The position numbers and the translations under genes are program-made. This document shows positions 1 to 13,290 of a stretch of DNA of 64,000 nucleotides, in pieces. The notes under the pieces are model-generated. The model saw only the letters and a list, made by a program, of their open reading frames with translations, did no database searches and was not told where the DNA came from. Each line of letters opens with the position of its first letter. Within the stretch, counting starts at the first letter, position 1. This stretch comes from Turritopsis dohrnii (taxonomy: Eukaryota; Cnidaria; Hydrozoa; Anthoathecata; Oceaniidae): positions 124,001 to 188,000 of the forward strand of contig BQMF02000060.1 of NCBI GenBank assembly GCA_027922465.2, written 5' to 3'.

Positions 1-1665
1 GTCCAAACCTAGCGGTTTTTTGTATATTTCGTGCGTGTGTTTACATGAAACTAAAACAGCGTGCAATGCATGTCATGTCTCCCAGCGAAGAAACCCTTTT
101 AGATTTACAAAAGTTTCTTTGATTAATATTAAATGGATTTTAAAAGAAGAAATACATATTTTAAGATGAAAAAAGAAAATCTGTAGAAGAAACTTCGAAT
201 TATCTTGAATTGTGATCATTCTGAAGTTCTCAACGTTTTGTAAACAGAAGGGTGAAAAAGGTATATATACATTTTTTGTTTTTAAGTGAAAACACAAACA
301 TCTTCGTTTGTTTTGGTATATGGGTTGTTACTATTTTTAAGCTTTGGATACTGAAGCTCAGCTCTTCAGCTCCAACATCAAAAATGTGTGTCTACTCTGC
401 ACCACTTACATACTTTTAATGTTTGATGTTAATGTTTCAATGTTTTTAATGTTTCAATGTTTGATCAATTTTTAAGTTATACTGCCAATGCCCCTTATTA
501 CAAATGGCTTTCCTAATCACAATAGCAAATTAAAACTTCTTCCAACTGTCTGTAAATTCAAAACACTGCACATCATGTAACAATACAAAACTGTCCTTTC
601 AGCATATATATATAAGTTTATACTTTTTAATGATCAAAATTTTTGTTTACTTTTTTTGTTTGCAATTTTGAGAATTTTGTTCGTAGTTAAGAACATTGGC
701 AGTAGTGTTAAAAAAATATGATTTACATACGTAATCACTGTGATATCTGAAAAGATCAATATAAACTTAATATCATTTCTTACTCCCAAAATAAAGGATG
801 TTTTATGTCATTCAGATCAATTTAGTTTATCGGTGTTTCATTTAGTGTCAATTGCACTTTTGCAATGTCCTGAGGTGCATACGAAATCAGAAATGCAATG
901 TTATGTTATCATTCAACCGATTTTTCAAATTTCTTAAAGAATTTTTATAAACAGGATACGAATGTTAACTTAGATCAAGAACATTTGTAAATGCATGCCG
1001 TATTGCTAATCAAACTAAAATAGAAATTTCTGATTTCGGTTATATGTTGATTTTGGTCTATGTGGATGTGATTTGCATGACCAAAATTTGCTTGCTTTTT
1101 TGTGCTACTAGGAAAATAACACATTAACATTAAGTATCAAATACAGAACTTTGAGAGTTTATGAGTCAATATATCCTTAATATTATTTCGTACTAACAAA
1201 ATAAAGAATATTTTATTTCATTCAGATGTAATCCAGTTTATTGGCTGTGTATACATTAAAAGTCTCACATAGTGCCAATTATCTTTTGATAAATGTCCTG
1301 GGGAGTACATTAGAAATGTAATGTTTTATTTTGCAAATCATGTAACCTTTTTCAAATTTCAAGTATGTCATATGGTCTTTTATTTTCATACTTCAGCATA
1401 TTTCGCAGAAATCCTTTTGCCTGTTAAGGCATCTTGTTTTTTTTAATTAGTCGCTCAATACAAGGTTTAAAACCACTAATGTGTATTGAGGTACAAGGAG
1501 GAAGATGACGATGAACATTACATTTAAAGTGTTGAAGATTAAACCCAGTATGGAAAACATCACTATAATAGAGTTTCAATTGAAGTTAATCATAGCAAGT
1601 TGGATAGTAGTTCATACATACAGTTGTTATTGCAGAATTTCTAATTCATTTATTTTTACATTTTA
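1..1665. other. Non-coding flank upstream of GSTCD
   Basis: No supported coding region. The stretch is AT-rich. About 740-940 and 1165-1360 are a diverged direct duplication: both contain TCAATATA, then a run like AATAAAG.ATnTTTTAT, then TCATTCAGAT, AGTGnCAATT and AATGTCCTG. A 5' untranslated exon of the downstream gene may lie here, because a good acceptor (TTTTACATTTTAG) ends at 1665 just before the first in-frame ATG at 1672. Confidence 0.5.
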
Positions 1666-1671
1666 GTTAAA

Positions 1672-4600
1672 ATGACACTGTATTTAAATAATTCAGCAGC
1701 TTCGAAGGTGCTTCAATTTTTGGTATTGCAAATTCAGAATAAAGATTTGAATATTAAATATCATAATGGAAATATTTTGTTGGAGCTTGCAAATTTTACA
1801 GCATCTGGGCTCTCCAATATTATTCGACAAGTTGTCAAGCATACCATTAGATACTCCATTGCTAATGACTGCGGATACCAGCAAGAAGAACTGTTACTGG
1901 TAATGTGAACTACACCTCAACAAGACAAAGTTTTTTCAAGAAATAGTTTTTGGGTAATCTCACAAAACTAAACCCATCATTTGATATAATTTTTTCGAAA
2001 TTCTATGAAACATGAATTGTTTATGCTAACTGTATTATGTCTGGCCACACATAACTAAGATGTTGGACATCAACTGTTTCTTTCTTGATTTAATTAAACA
2101 AATCCTTTGAAATCTTTTTGAAATGTAAAAACTTAATTGTTTTTGGCAGCAGCAACAATAATCATTACTTCAAAATTTTCAGGGTTACAAGCAGAACTGT
2201 TTAAAAGCATGTGCAGAGGTTCGTATTTGAATTGAATGCTCTTTCATTAAATGTGCGAAAAAGTGTTTGTAACTTAAAGGAATCATTATTTTGTTTAAGG
2301 TGAGCTGTTGGACAAACTTTTGTGAAAGAGAATTTCCAGATGCTGTTGAACAGGTTTTGATGCAGTTACAGTCTGGTGCTTATCAATTAGAAATTCCTGA
2401 ACCATTCATCAAAATAGAAAAAGAGTTATGTGTTCCCAAGAAAACACCAAATGTTATGAAATATTTTAAAAGTAGAAAGAAGAAGATACTAAAGTCCAAG
2501 GAGTTGATTGCAAACAAATCGAATTTTGTTTATAAATCCATCGATGACTTCCTTAACAACTTGGAAGTAAGGAGTAACTGTTGTCTGCAAACATTTGCAG
2601 AGTCAGAAACTACCAGTATTCATAATATAACTGAAGATTGGTTGTCAAATGTGAAATCTAAGAGTGACATCAAATGGCCATACTTGTGTGCCCTAAACAT
2701 GACTATAGCTGATATCATCATACTTGGATATATGTTCGAAGTTATAGAATCAGTGAGTGACTTGTTTGCTGAATTTTACATCAGTACTAACATTCATTTA
2801 ACAGTGTATATTTTTACTTTTCCTGTGTGTACAGTTGTTCAATATGCCAGTATGTTATATTTTAGATAGTTCCTTGCAGAGCAGCAGTTAATGAACTTTT
2901 TGCGAAGCTTCCACACATGAAAGAGTGGTTCTTACGTTGTGTATCTCAACAAAATGTAATAAAGTCTGCATGCAACGTATGGAATTTCAAAAGGAAAAAT
3001 AAATGCAGACATATACAGTTTGTTGTTTTTCCTGAAAATGTATCTGTTACACATGGTATATATAAGTCATAAACGTCAACAACGATTTGGAATTCTTTGT
3101 TCGGTTTTGTATTTAAAATCATTCTATTTTTAGTTTCTCTTCAAGTGAAGTCGATGAAGCCAAGGCATATCCATTCACAAATAGAAAAGAACGTTCCCAG
3201 GATAATTAATAGTTTACATGTGCATGATATTGTACAGCCACTTGGAAAAACTGAAGAGCGACCAGCAGCCATTTATTGGTCGTCATTACCAGCTGAATTG
3301 AATCCTGTTGAAGGTAGAGTTTTTGGAATGCTATATACTCTATTTATAGGCAACCCTTCAAACCAAATATAGTAAAATTAAATCTAAACAATAAAAAATC
3401 TTCATGAGATTTGAAGAGAATGATATGAGTGATGTTAGAAATGATTTGTAGTTTCTGGAGTTTTGAGCAGGGTAACTCATAAAATCATTTGCAATGTTTT
3501 TTGTTTTAATTTTTCAACACATGGTTAATAGTTAAGAACGCTCTGTCATTGTTTTACTTTTGGAGGGGATCTTGGATTCTGTAAAATGATGTTTAAGTTT
3601 TTTTAGGAGAAATGTACACCATATTTTTGACTGTAAGTTCGAAAGAATTGTTCGAATCAGAGTTTCGCATCAATGCTCGGTTCCGTGGAACTAAAATTTG
3701 AAAGAAAAACAAAACAATCAAAGTGTAAATCTAAAATCTAAAAATGAGCGTTCGATTCAAACTAACTTTCAAAGATTCATCAAACTTTCATTTTTAGGTG
3801 AACTAGATGATTCAAGAGCTTTACGGAAAAGACAGCAAGTTGAGAATATGATCCATCACCTGTTGTCAGTCTTGAAAGGAGGCCAAAGGGTAGTTGACTT
3901 TTGTGCTGGCGGTGGACATCTTGGAATAGTCATTGCATATATGAGGAGAGATTGTCATGTATGATTCAAATTTCTTTATGAAGAAATACGATTCTAAAGT
4001 TTGTTGAACTATCTGTACCGGGACTTTTTCAACACTTCCGGAAATCCGATTTTGCACGACTGAACACCAATACATGTCTTATCCAGACTACCGACTATTT
4101 TCTCTGATCGAACGGATAAAAGATTCCCTGTGACGCAATCACATTTCATTTTCATGAATTTCCAAGAATTAGTTTCTTTTCTTCTTAAAGTACCAATTTG
4201 TCTTCAGTGAGTATTTTGGAAATTGAAATTTAAGAAATTTTATCTTTTTTCCAGGTGACGCTTTTGGAAAATAAAGAAGAATCGATCGAAAGGGCACTTG
4301 CTAGAATCGACAAAATGGGTCTCACAAATATTGACGTGCACATGTCGAATCTTGGTTACTATAACGGAGAATTCGATGTTGGCGTTTCGTTACATGCTTG
4401 CGGTTCAGCAACAGATTTAGTATTGGCCAAGTGTATACAACAGAAGTAAGTTTCCTGTCTTAGTCAAGTATAACCCTAAGTCACCTTTCCATGAATGCTG
4501 TTAAGGACCTTACCCAAACTACGACTGTAACGAGGACGGAGACGTTAAGAAAACAATTGTTTTCATCCGCAATGTGATTTACTACTCACAATGTGTAAAG

Positions 4601-5228
4601 TAGTGTTTTGAAGTCATACTGAAAATAAAGTGTGACCATGGACATTTTTTTTATACGTCCATGGCACGACGATAGTATTATTTCAGATTTGATTTTCCTG
4701 TGGTTTCTTCACGATGTTTTCCCTCTAAGTTCATCAGACTAACTTCATAAATAAACTTCCGAACCCAACCCTTTAAATTTGTGTTGTTTTGTGATATTGT
4801 ATATAAATACCATACGTCTCGTCTCGTCTTCGCTGCCGTCGTAGTTTTGTAAAATCCTCGAACACAACAACCCCAATGTGTAGACGATCCTATGACGTTT
4901 GCTATTTTATTCCAGAGCGTCCTTTGTGATTTGTCCATGTTGTTATGGCAGCATTCGTCCCACGGACAGCATATCTTATCCAAAAAGTCAGCGGTTTTCT
5001 CATATGAGTGAAGCAGATTACTATTTGTTGGCTCACTCCGCTGACCAAACATCATCAGACTTCGATAGTGAATACAGCAGAAAGGGTAAACAGTCGATGT
5101 GGTTGGTTGATTTCGATCGAGCGTCTCATACAATAGAGATTGGATCTTACCAGACTGCGATATTCACGATGGAACCTAAAACATGTTCGCCAAAAAATAA
5201 CGTCATTGTTGGAATGTGCGTGACGTGA
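1672..5228 (+). CDS. GSTCD: GSTCD-like protein (GST C-terminal domain plus methyltransferase-like fold), 8 exons
   Basis: Exons read as 1672-1899, 2183-2218, 2300-2752, 2866-3055, 3134-3313, 3798-3958, 4255-4445 and 4916-5228. They sum to 1752 bp, giving a 583-residue protein in one uninterrupted frame across all GT-AG junctions; human GSTCD is about 633 residues. Diagnostic stretches are CLKACAEVS (GST-like N-terminal part), VVDFCAGGGHLGIV (SAM-binding motif I of a class I methyltransferase fold), SLHACGSATD, CPCCYG and the C-terminal SPKNNVIVG. In the family the N-terminal GST-C-like region is fused to a methyltransferase-type domain; the substrate is not established. The cytosolic location is inference. 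The ATG at 1672 follows an acceptor, so a 5' UTR exon probably lies upstream. The last exon reads straight through to TGA after NNVIVG, close to where the human protein ends. Confidence 0.93.
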
Positions 5229-7318
5229 TGTACAGGAAATTCTTTGTGACCGATCATGTTTTTCAAAGAACAAGGGTTTCGTGTTTATAATGAAGTGTCT
5301 GTCTAATAATTTCAGTGCGTCACGATCCAGAACTTACAATGAAACATTGAGACATGTCTTGAAAGCTGCTGAACAAACATCCTGCTGATGGAGTAAATTA
5401 CCTTTGCAATCACTTTCTTCACGAAGATTGCATCGTGATTAGTGAGATATTTTTTATCTGAAGCCGATCAGAATCCGATTTTTTGTAACTATTCTCTCTA
5501 TGCTATATAAAGCATTCCAACTGAGTTCAGTTAGAAGAAAATTGACGAAGAAAGAAAACTAATTCTCATCCTTTTACCTCCTGGGCGCTTAATAGGTTAA
5601 TATTTTAAAAAAATGTAGGCGTTTATTGGTTAGGAGGTTTAAGATGAAAAAAAAACCTAGCTCTGCTGCGAGATCGTCAGACGCAATATACTTGATAATG
5701 TTTTTGACGATTAAAGCATACAAATTGTAAGATATTCGCATCCATTTAAATTGAAAGTCAGATATATGCTCTGAAACACGGAGATGCTGAAATTAATGAA
5801 ATAGCACCTGCAAGCTTGGGCTAACCTTAAGGATATCGCCGTTTCTTGTGATCTACACACGAAAAAAGTTTAAATGACCGATTAACTGATAACAAAGTCC
5901 TTTCTTTTATTTAATTGAATCCATTTGGTTAGGAGGAATTTCCGATTTATTTTTAATCTTGTCTCCTAGCCTCACTTTCCTTCTTAGTATGGCCATCCGC
6001 AAGGCTTTTCTCCGCCGCTATATGGTGGCTCTTTTTACTCTGACGTACAACGCATCCACCATATAAATGCATGAGAAGTACCAAACAACATGCACAATAA
6101 CGGGGAAAAAAAGACAAATTCAAAATAAACCCTGTTGTGTATTAATATTATAACTTTTTAAAACTGAGACAATCTGAAAATTAAGCAATTTTTGGAGCTC
6201 TGATTCAGTCAAGGATTCATATCAGTGTGAGAATAACTCTGCTTAAAAACAATGTTACACAAAGTTGGATGTTCACAAGGAAACCATCGAAGGCAAAGTC
6301 TTTTAATCGAATTTGGTCGAAAGCTAATGGCCGCTTTGAGTGAGGTTTTTGAAATAAGACTGCATGCCTTAATTGCTAAAATTCACTTTCTCTTGCAAAG
6401 TGGGTATTTCTTTGAATGTGTCTTCGTAAAAAGGCGATTTCAACAGACAAACCGTCGTAAGTGCTCGCTAAAAAACCACTCCCTCAAATATGCGCCACAA
6501 TAATTAGAGGCTATTTGTATCGTTGACGCTTTATTTAACAAATAACACAATTGAGACTTGAATAGTTGAATTGAAGTGCTTTTTTCTCAGGTTATCTTAT
6601 AACACCACCGAAAATAAATAAACAATGCACAAGAGTTTCATGACGTCACTAGTTTAACAATGTAAACAACTCGTCAATATTTTGCAGGAAGATCATCTTT
6701 CTTGTCGCCTGTTTATTTTCCAAACTTCGGTGTCTTTCTTGTTAGCCACACCAGGATACAAGATTTTCACACATATGAAAGCAAGGAATCACAGTCTAAA
6801 CGATACCTTAAAGAGTGGCCTTTTTTACACGACGAATGACTAATAGTTGGTACATATTCTGCCATCACATATTGCCATAATGTTACAAGAAAATGATATA
6901 CATAAACAAATGTACAAACTAAATGAAATTTTTATATTACTTTTGTAAATATTCACACATTTAAAAATTATATCATTAAATTCTTTTCACGTACACCATC
7001 CCGAGTTTCGGTTTCAGGAGCTGATCACAATGGAGCTTTTTTTATTTTCAATATGGTCAGAAACATGGTGGTAAATATGGTGAGAATTACGTAATAACTA
7101 GGATCTCGTCAAAACGTCTCCCCTCTCGCTCTGTCGATATGATCAGCCCCTAACATGATGCACGATATTTTTTCACAGCAATAGTTTAATTTCTGTTAAT
7201 GAAAATTTGAATCAAGTGAGTAAAGCTTAACACGAGTTAACATTATTACGGGCATGTTCACAAGACCATCATTGATTGATTACAGACTCTTCTCTTGATT
7301 TTTGATCTTTCCAATTCA
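5229..7318. other. Intergenic region between GSTCD and PPAT 3' ends
   Basis: Two genes converge on this 2.1-kb stretch. I see no coding region with support. A possible alternative acceptor (AATTTCAG) ends at 5315, but no exon is required there. The rest is AT-rich sequence with no clear repeat ends that I could pair. Confidence 0.5.
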
Positions 7319-10300
7319 TCACCATTCTAATTCGACAGGATACTTTCCCGTCAAACAGGCTTTACAATGGCCAGTATCACCTGCACCTTTGATTCCTGAG
7401 CTCACAGCCTTTTGAAGTCCTTCTATGGAGAGGTAGAGCAAACTATCTACTTTGTAGTGCAAAGCCATTTCTGTCGGATTGTATTTGTTGGCGATAAGTT
7501 CACCACTCGTTGGAATATTAATTCCCATAAAACAGGGATATTTCAATGGAGGGGAAGCAATGCGGATATGAATCTAAAGGTAAACAAAAATATTGAGAAT
7601 TCCTGATGGAAACAGTCCAGCATGTCAAAACTTTCAAAAGGTTAGCCGAGAAAATGCAAATTAGCGCACGTTTGATTAAAGAATCCGAATAATCAAGTTA
7701 TGCATTAATTCGAATGAAATGGAAGCGGTAAATCGATTCCATAACATTTACTGCATTCATGACTAAATTGATACTGTACAAACAAAACATCAAAAACAGA
7801 AGTATATGGAACAGTGATAATGTGTTTACGTAATATAGAATTACGTTTTATGACAAAAAAAGACAAACCTCTTTTGCCCCAGCTTTTCTTAATAGTTCTA
7901 AAATATGTGGCATTGTATTTCCTCGGACAATAGAGTCATCAATCAAAATGATCCGTTTTCCTTTTATATTATCCAAAATTGGTCCAAATTTTGTCGTGAC
8001 CCCGCGTTTTCTTTGTGCTGAACTTGGTTGTATGAACGTACGACCAACATATCGATTTTTTACAACAACGGCTTCAAAAGGAATACCAGATTGCAGAGAA
8101 AACCCTCTAGCAGCAGGAGTTGCGGAATCAGGGATGGTACTCACAATGTCTGCTTCAACAAATCCTTCCTTAGCCAACTGTCGACCACATTCCTTGCGCA
8201 CTGTATGTACGATTTGGCCCTCAAACTGAGAATCAGCTCTTGCAAAATAAACATATTCAAATATACAAAATGCTGCACTTTTAAGAGGTGGACGATTTAC
8301 TTTATGAAGGCTTTTTATACCATCTTGAGTGAGTCTCACAATTTCACCAGGCTCGACATCTCGGCATAATTTTCCCCCAACTGATGAAAATGCACACGAC
8401 TCTGAAGAAACCAGATAAACTTTTCCATCTAAGCATGTTTTTTTATTTGTTCCATTGCTCATGCTATAACAAGTTTCTATAGTACCCAAGCACAAAGGCC
8501 GATTTCCATAAGGATCTCGGAATGCATAAATTTCTTTCTGGGATGTCATCAAAACAATAGAATAAGAGCAATGTATCACAGACATAAGGTGTTTTATTCT
8601 GTTAAGCCAATCAGCTCCATCAGGTTCTCCATTGGGGGGCTCATGCACCAGTAACTGCGTGATGAGCTCACTATCTGATTCAGTAGATAAGCCAACACCA
8701 TGGTTGAGTAACTTCTTTCTAATTTTATGAGCATTCACAAGCTCTCCATTGTGTGCCACTGCAATTTGCCCGTGAATTGTATGAACAATAAATGGTTGAC
8801 AATTGATCAAACATGATTTCCCTGCAGTTGAATATCTGTTATGCCCTATGCCAATACAACCTGGAATATTCGATGTGTTTGTGGAATAAACTGATGAAAC
8901 GAGACCCATTCCCTTTACTGCATGAAACTCTGCTCCATTAGATATCACCATACCAGAGCTCTCTTGCCCTCTAAAATAAAGCATATCACAATATGTTTAT
9001 CATGCAATTGTAGTTTTTAATTATGGCCATTCTTTCTTTTTATTGGGCCTAGATTTTCAAAAACAACTAGTTCAGTCATACCTCTGACACCTGTATATTG
9101 ATAATACCATTTGAGGATAGGTGAACTGAAACTTGCTTATGGTTTATCTGTAGTTATCTATAGGCTAATTCACTAACAAGATGTAATCAATAAAAATTTC
9201 TATCAATTTTTTGTGTGTGTGTGTATGTTTTGTGTTTTTCAAATGAAAATAAGAGTTTTTCAACCTTAATGATAGTACGATGGCATGTTAGACTAAAACC
9301 CATAAAGATTGTCAAGAAAAATTATGTTTTGAAACATTTTTTCAAGGCAAGATATTTGTTCAGAGCACATCTTCAGATGGGTCTTATTATTCAGAGTACA
9401 TTACTTTCACCATTTCACTGATATTTTGAAAAAAGTTGACATACAGACAAACTTAAAAAAAAAATGTGGTAAACTAAAACTGGCGATGTAAAAGGTTATG
9501 ATTCAATTCATTATGACATTATAACATAATCTATAATCTTATTGGTAAGTCATATGTAATACAACCATATATTTTACACCTGCCGATGCAACTCTGTTAT
9601 AAAAAGTTTTGTGGAATATTTAAAAACTAGCTTTTACTGTGTGCATACCCCGTGATGAAAAGTTCAATTATGGATTGGGAACGGAAAGTGTACCCATGTT
9701 GTAGAGCTTGAAAAACTGATCAAAGAAATTTGTGAGGTCGTTTATCTACAATCAACTGTTAAAGAGATATCACCGATCAAGCATTTTGATGATGTCATAG
9801 CCCCGCACTACCCAAAAATATCTAGGCCCAAAACTTTCGTCAACCCATCGCCTGTATTGCGGACCCCAAAAAACATCAGTTATTACCAATTGGTTACCGC
9901 GATATTTCCCCAAAAACGTTACGTTCAATTGGGGATTCAATGCAATGGATCCCCCGTGATGATAAAAAATCTGACGTCATATGCCACATGCTATTATTAT
10001 AATAATCATGAAAAACGAATATCTTGCCTCTCGCCTTTTACGCGCAACTAAGAAGAACTTGACCGTAAAATTTAATTAAATATATCACTCTCAAAAATAA
10101 AAATGGTATATGCACAACGTCGATTATTATAAGAACATAAGTAAGACTTCCATAGATTTGTACAACAATACAATCAGAAAATAGTAGTAAAGGATAATAA
10201 ACAAAGAAAAAATACTACCTATGTTGCAATGCATTGAGAGCAAGATAGAGATACTCAAAAATACTGCCATCTTCACATATATTGGGAGAAGCAACACAAC

Positions 10301-10340
10301 CAAACACTGCACATGAATCCTGGAGTACAACTTCCTCCAT
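7319..10340 (-). CDS. PPAT: Amidophosphoribosyltransferase (glutamine PRPP amidotransferase), 3 exons
   Basis: Exons on the minus strand are 10340-10219, 8970-7869 and 7573-7319. They sum to 1479 bp and encode 492 residues with every junction in frame. Exon 1 has no long ORF but is clear: it starts MEEVVLQDSC, places a Cys at residue 10 followed by AVFGC, and ends LNALQH, which joins RGQESSG in exon 2. The family makes phosphoribosylamine from PRPP and glutamine, the committed step of purine synthesis. A short propeptide is removed so the Cys becomes the N-terminal nucleophile; here the propeptide would be nine residues. Visible motifs are GHNRYST, AHNGELVN, STESDSE, FRDPYGNRPL, CIFEYVYFARADS, KNRYVGRTFI and the PRPP-binding loop IILIDDSIVRGNT. 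The C-terminal HCKACLTGKYPVE fits the eukaryotic enzyme with its Fe-S-type cysteines. Intron 1 (8971-10218) holds no recognisable gene. Confidence 0.96.
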
Positions 10341-10553
10341 TTTAATTTAAATGAAAATATTTTTTTAGAAATCACATATATGTCTGCCATTATTGATTTT
10401 TTCACGTGATAGCTCATTGTTTTATTGACTTTAGAAATTTTTGCGAAACGTGATTGGTTGTTTTTATCTAATCAAAAGCTCCAGAGAACGTGATATAGTT
10501 CATTCGCATGTGCTAGTTGGGCGAATAAAGACGGCAGCTGATTCAGTATAATC
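10341..10553. promoter_or_regulatory. Bidirectional promoter shared by PPAT and PAICS
   Basis: Only 213 bp separate the two start codons. The interval contains a palindromic E-box CACGTG (10403-10408), an inverted CCAAT box ATTGG (10453-10457) and two further ACGTGAT half-sites (about 10449 and 10489). No strong TATA box is seen. A single divergent promoter for PPAT and PAICS is established in vertebrates. The use of this interval as such a promoter here is inferred from the layout. Confidence 0.75.
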
Positions 10554-11918
10554 ATGTCTTCCGATAAAAATACTTTGGGTAAGAAAAGTTTGTAACTCCA
10601 TTAGAAATATTTAAAGCATGATTATAAAGATTTTCTTCCTATACTTTGTTTAGCAGACTATGGCAAGCTGGGAGATGTGGTTATGGAAGGAAAAACTAAA
10701 GTAGTGTTCGGCCTGCCAGAATATGAAGATGGTCGATATGTTTTGCTCCGTTCAAAGGACCAAATAACTTGTGGTGATGGTGCAAGAAAGGATACGTTAA
10801 TTGGAAAAGGTGCCCTGAGCAATGACACCAATTGCTCAGTTTTTCAATTTCTCAATGCATCAGGTGTTCGTACCCACTTTCATAAGAAAACATCAGAATC
10901 AGAATGTATAGTTGAACAATGTGAGATGATTCCATTGGAAGTGGTTTCAAGGAGATTAATAACTGGTTCCTATTTGCGAAGAAATCCTGGTGTTCCAGAG
11001 GGATATCGGTTTTCTGAACCAAAAATGGAGTATTTCTTCAAAGACGATGCTAATCATGATCCACAATGGTCCAGAGAGCAAATTCTATCAGCAAAATTGA
11101 CTGCAGCTGGAACAGTGATTGGAGAACATGAATTAGCAGAGATAACTGAAATAGCCTGTGCATGTTTTGAAATTCTGGAAAAAGCTTGGGCCTCCCGTGA
11201 TTGCGTTTTAGTTGACATGAAAGTGGAGTTTGGTGTGACTACTAAATCAAAGAAAATTGTCCTTGCAGATGTTATTGATAATGACTCTTGGAGGTTATGG
11301 CCTGCCGGAGATAAAAGATTGATGCGAGACAAGCAAGTCTACCGAAATTTGAAGGAAGTGACAACTGAGGCTATGACTGAAATAAAAAAAAACTATACAT
11401 GGGTTGCAAATGAAGCGCGTCACTTCAGCTCCAAGCCAAGTGCCCATGTTGTGATTTTGATGGGATCCTCTTCAGATGCTGGTCATGGACAAAAAATTAA
11501 AGGAGCTTTGGATATGCTTGGAATCCCAGTTCACTTGCGAGTTTCTTCAGCACACAAAGGCACCAATGAGACATTGAGTATTCTTCATTATTATGAAAGC
11601 CACAATATACCTACTGTTTTCATAGCTGTAGCTGGCAGAAGTAATGGGCTTGGACCTGTTTTATCTGGAAATACTTCGTATCCTGTAATCAACTGCCCAC
11701 CTATCTCAGCTGATTGGGGATCTCAAGATATATGGTCTTCCCTTCGCTTGCCATCAGGTTTGGGATGTTCCACGGTACTTGATCCGGAAAGTGCTGCCTT
11801 GAATGCTGCAAAAGTGTTGGGTATGACCGATCATAATATCTGGTCAAAGTTAAGGGGAAAGCGACTGAATAATTACATTAAATTGATCCATGATGACCAA
11901 AGTATTTCTAGCAACTAA
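10554..11918 (+). CDS. PAICS: PAICS: SAICAR synthetase / AIR carboxylase bifunctional enzyme, 2 exons
   Basis: Exon 1 is 10554-10578 (MSSDKNTL) and exon 2 starts at 10657 (or 10654; both acceptors keep the frame) and ends with TAA at 11918, giving about 428 residues against 425 in human. The N-terminal SAICAR synthetase half shows EGKTK, SKDQIT, CEMIPLEVVSRR, TGSYLRRNPG, FFKDDANHDPQ, LVDMKVEFG and DVIDNDSWRLWP. The C-terminal AIR carboxylase half shows LMGSSSDAGHG, SSAHKG (the Lys form typical of animal class II PurE), VAGRSNGLGPVLSGN and SSLRLPSGLGCSTV. It carries out the carboxylation of AIR and the ATP-dependent addition of aspartate, downstream of the PPAT product. A polyadenylation signal AATAAA lies near 12200. 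Confidence 0.97.
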
Positions 11919-13188
11919 ATGTAATTGGAACATATCTTAAAATTTTTTTGCATTACTATTGAAGTGGACACCTCAAAAATATGACTGTAATTTTTTATGT
12001 GTTTTGTTAGTGTAAGTTGTTTATATCAAATGATCTTGAACTTTTGACTTTTCTTTGTCTGTGAACTTAAAATAATCTACTACTTGAACAGAGACTCGGG
12101 ATACAGACGTTTCGTTTTTTACTTTTTGTCTGTGTTTAAGTGATTGATACGAAATCTTTCTCTATATTCTATGTATTGTATTGTGACTAATTAAAAAAAA
12201 ATAAACATTTCCTGTTATACTTCCATCTTGTGACTCTCTGTGCGGCTCGTTTAAACAGAAATTTGTTTTGATACTGTCGTAGCATGTGACCAAAAATGAC
12301 ATGTTCACGTGGTAATGTGTCTGTACACGTGATGCTAACTTGAGTTAATACAACTGTGACGCAAATGAGTCGTGAATTTTAAAAGCTCAAAGAGGTGCAA
12401 AATAATCTTAAAATAGCAAAATGGATTTAAGTATATATAACTATATTTTCTCAGTTTTGTTTCGTATTACCCAAAAGCCTTGTGCCTTACGATAGAACAC
12501 GTTTTTTCTATTGCTGATAAATTTAATTTCCTCACTCAGACTCAAAGACGTGTGCGACGACGTGAGGCAAACAAAAGATTCACTTTAGTCTATAGATTTG
12601 CGTTAGAATGGAAGTCTATTCACACCATACTATTGGGAAACGCTTTAAATTTTACTAATATCATTATTGGATTTGCACGTTCTACACACAACGTGGAAAG
12701 TAATATTTTGAAGTCGTACTGAAAACGAAGACGTGAGAATAGCAGTACTTTGGATAAATTTTCTGACAAACTTCATAAACATTATAAACAAACTTCTTCA
12801 CCCAAGTGTACCATTTCTGCTGTTTTGTGAAGATGAATATCTTATACGTCTTTCTTGTCCTTTTTACTTCCTAAATAATATGTATTTTACCAAAACTTTA
12901 TTTGTAAGATATAACGTCGCTAAACTGGGCAATTTTGGCCTAATTTGGACCAATTTTTGAAAGTTCTCCAAATTTCACAAAAATTTGCACAAAAAACAAT
13001 TGGAAGGTGCTGATTTCGAACTTGGAAGTGATTTTTCAGTTTCAACACAATTTGGGCCAAATTTGGGCCAATTTTTGAAAGAAGTAAAACATCGTTAGGA
13101 TAGTCGGATTAGAAGGTTCCAGGACAACTCCCCCTAGGCAATCCCCCCCTCCCCACCCCCACCCCCGGATGATTGCCCCCGGAGCATT

Positions 13189-13221
<33 letters not shown>

Positions 13222-13280
13222 ACCACCACCATATAGGTACGAAAATCCCCCCGGAAATATCCGAACCATTGTTAAAGCAA
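11919..13280. repeat. PAICS 3' flank with dispersed-repeat monomer and long C tract
   Basis: After the PAICS 3' UTR there is no supported gene. About 12905-13085 carries inverted, diverged copies of the GGCCAATTT / CCAAATTTGG repeat that forms the 128-bp array around the Polinton. About 13115-13235 is a low-complexity stretch with GGACAA/GGCAAT-CCCCC motifs and a run of about 30 C (13189 onward). E-box-like CACGTG and ACACGTG sites occur near 12308 and 12326; function unknown. Confidence 0.5.
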
Positions 13281-13290
13281 TAAAGTAATA

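Noticed and set aside
4678..5133. Long minus-strand frame over the GSTCD last exon
   Set aside because: It is the antisense of a clearly conserved exon.
5316..5390. Extra terminal exon of GSTCD after an AATTTCAG acceptor
   Set aside because: The preceding exon ends properly at TGA after the family's C-terminal motif, and no donor is present at the needed place.
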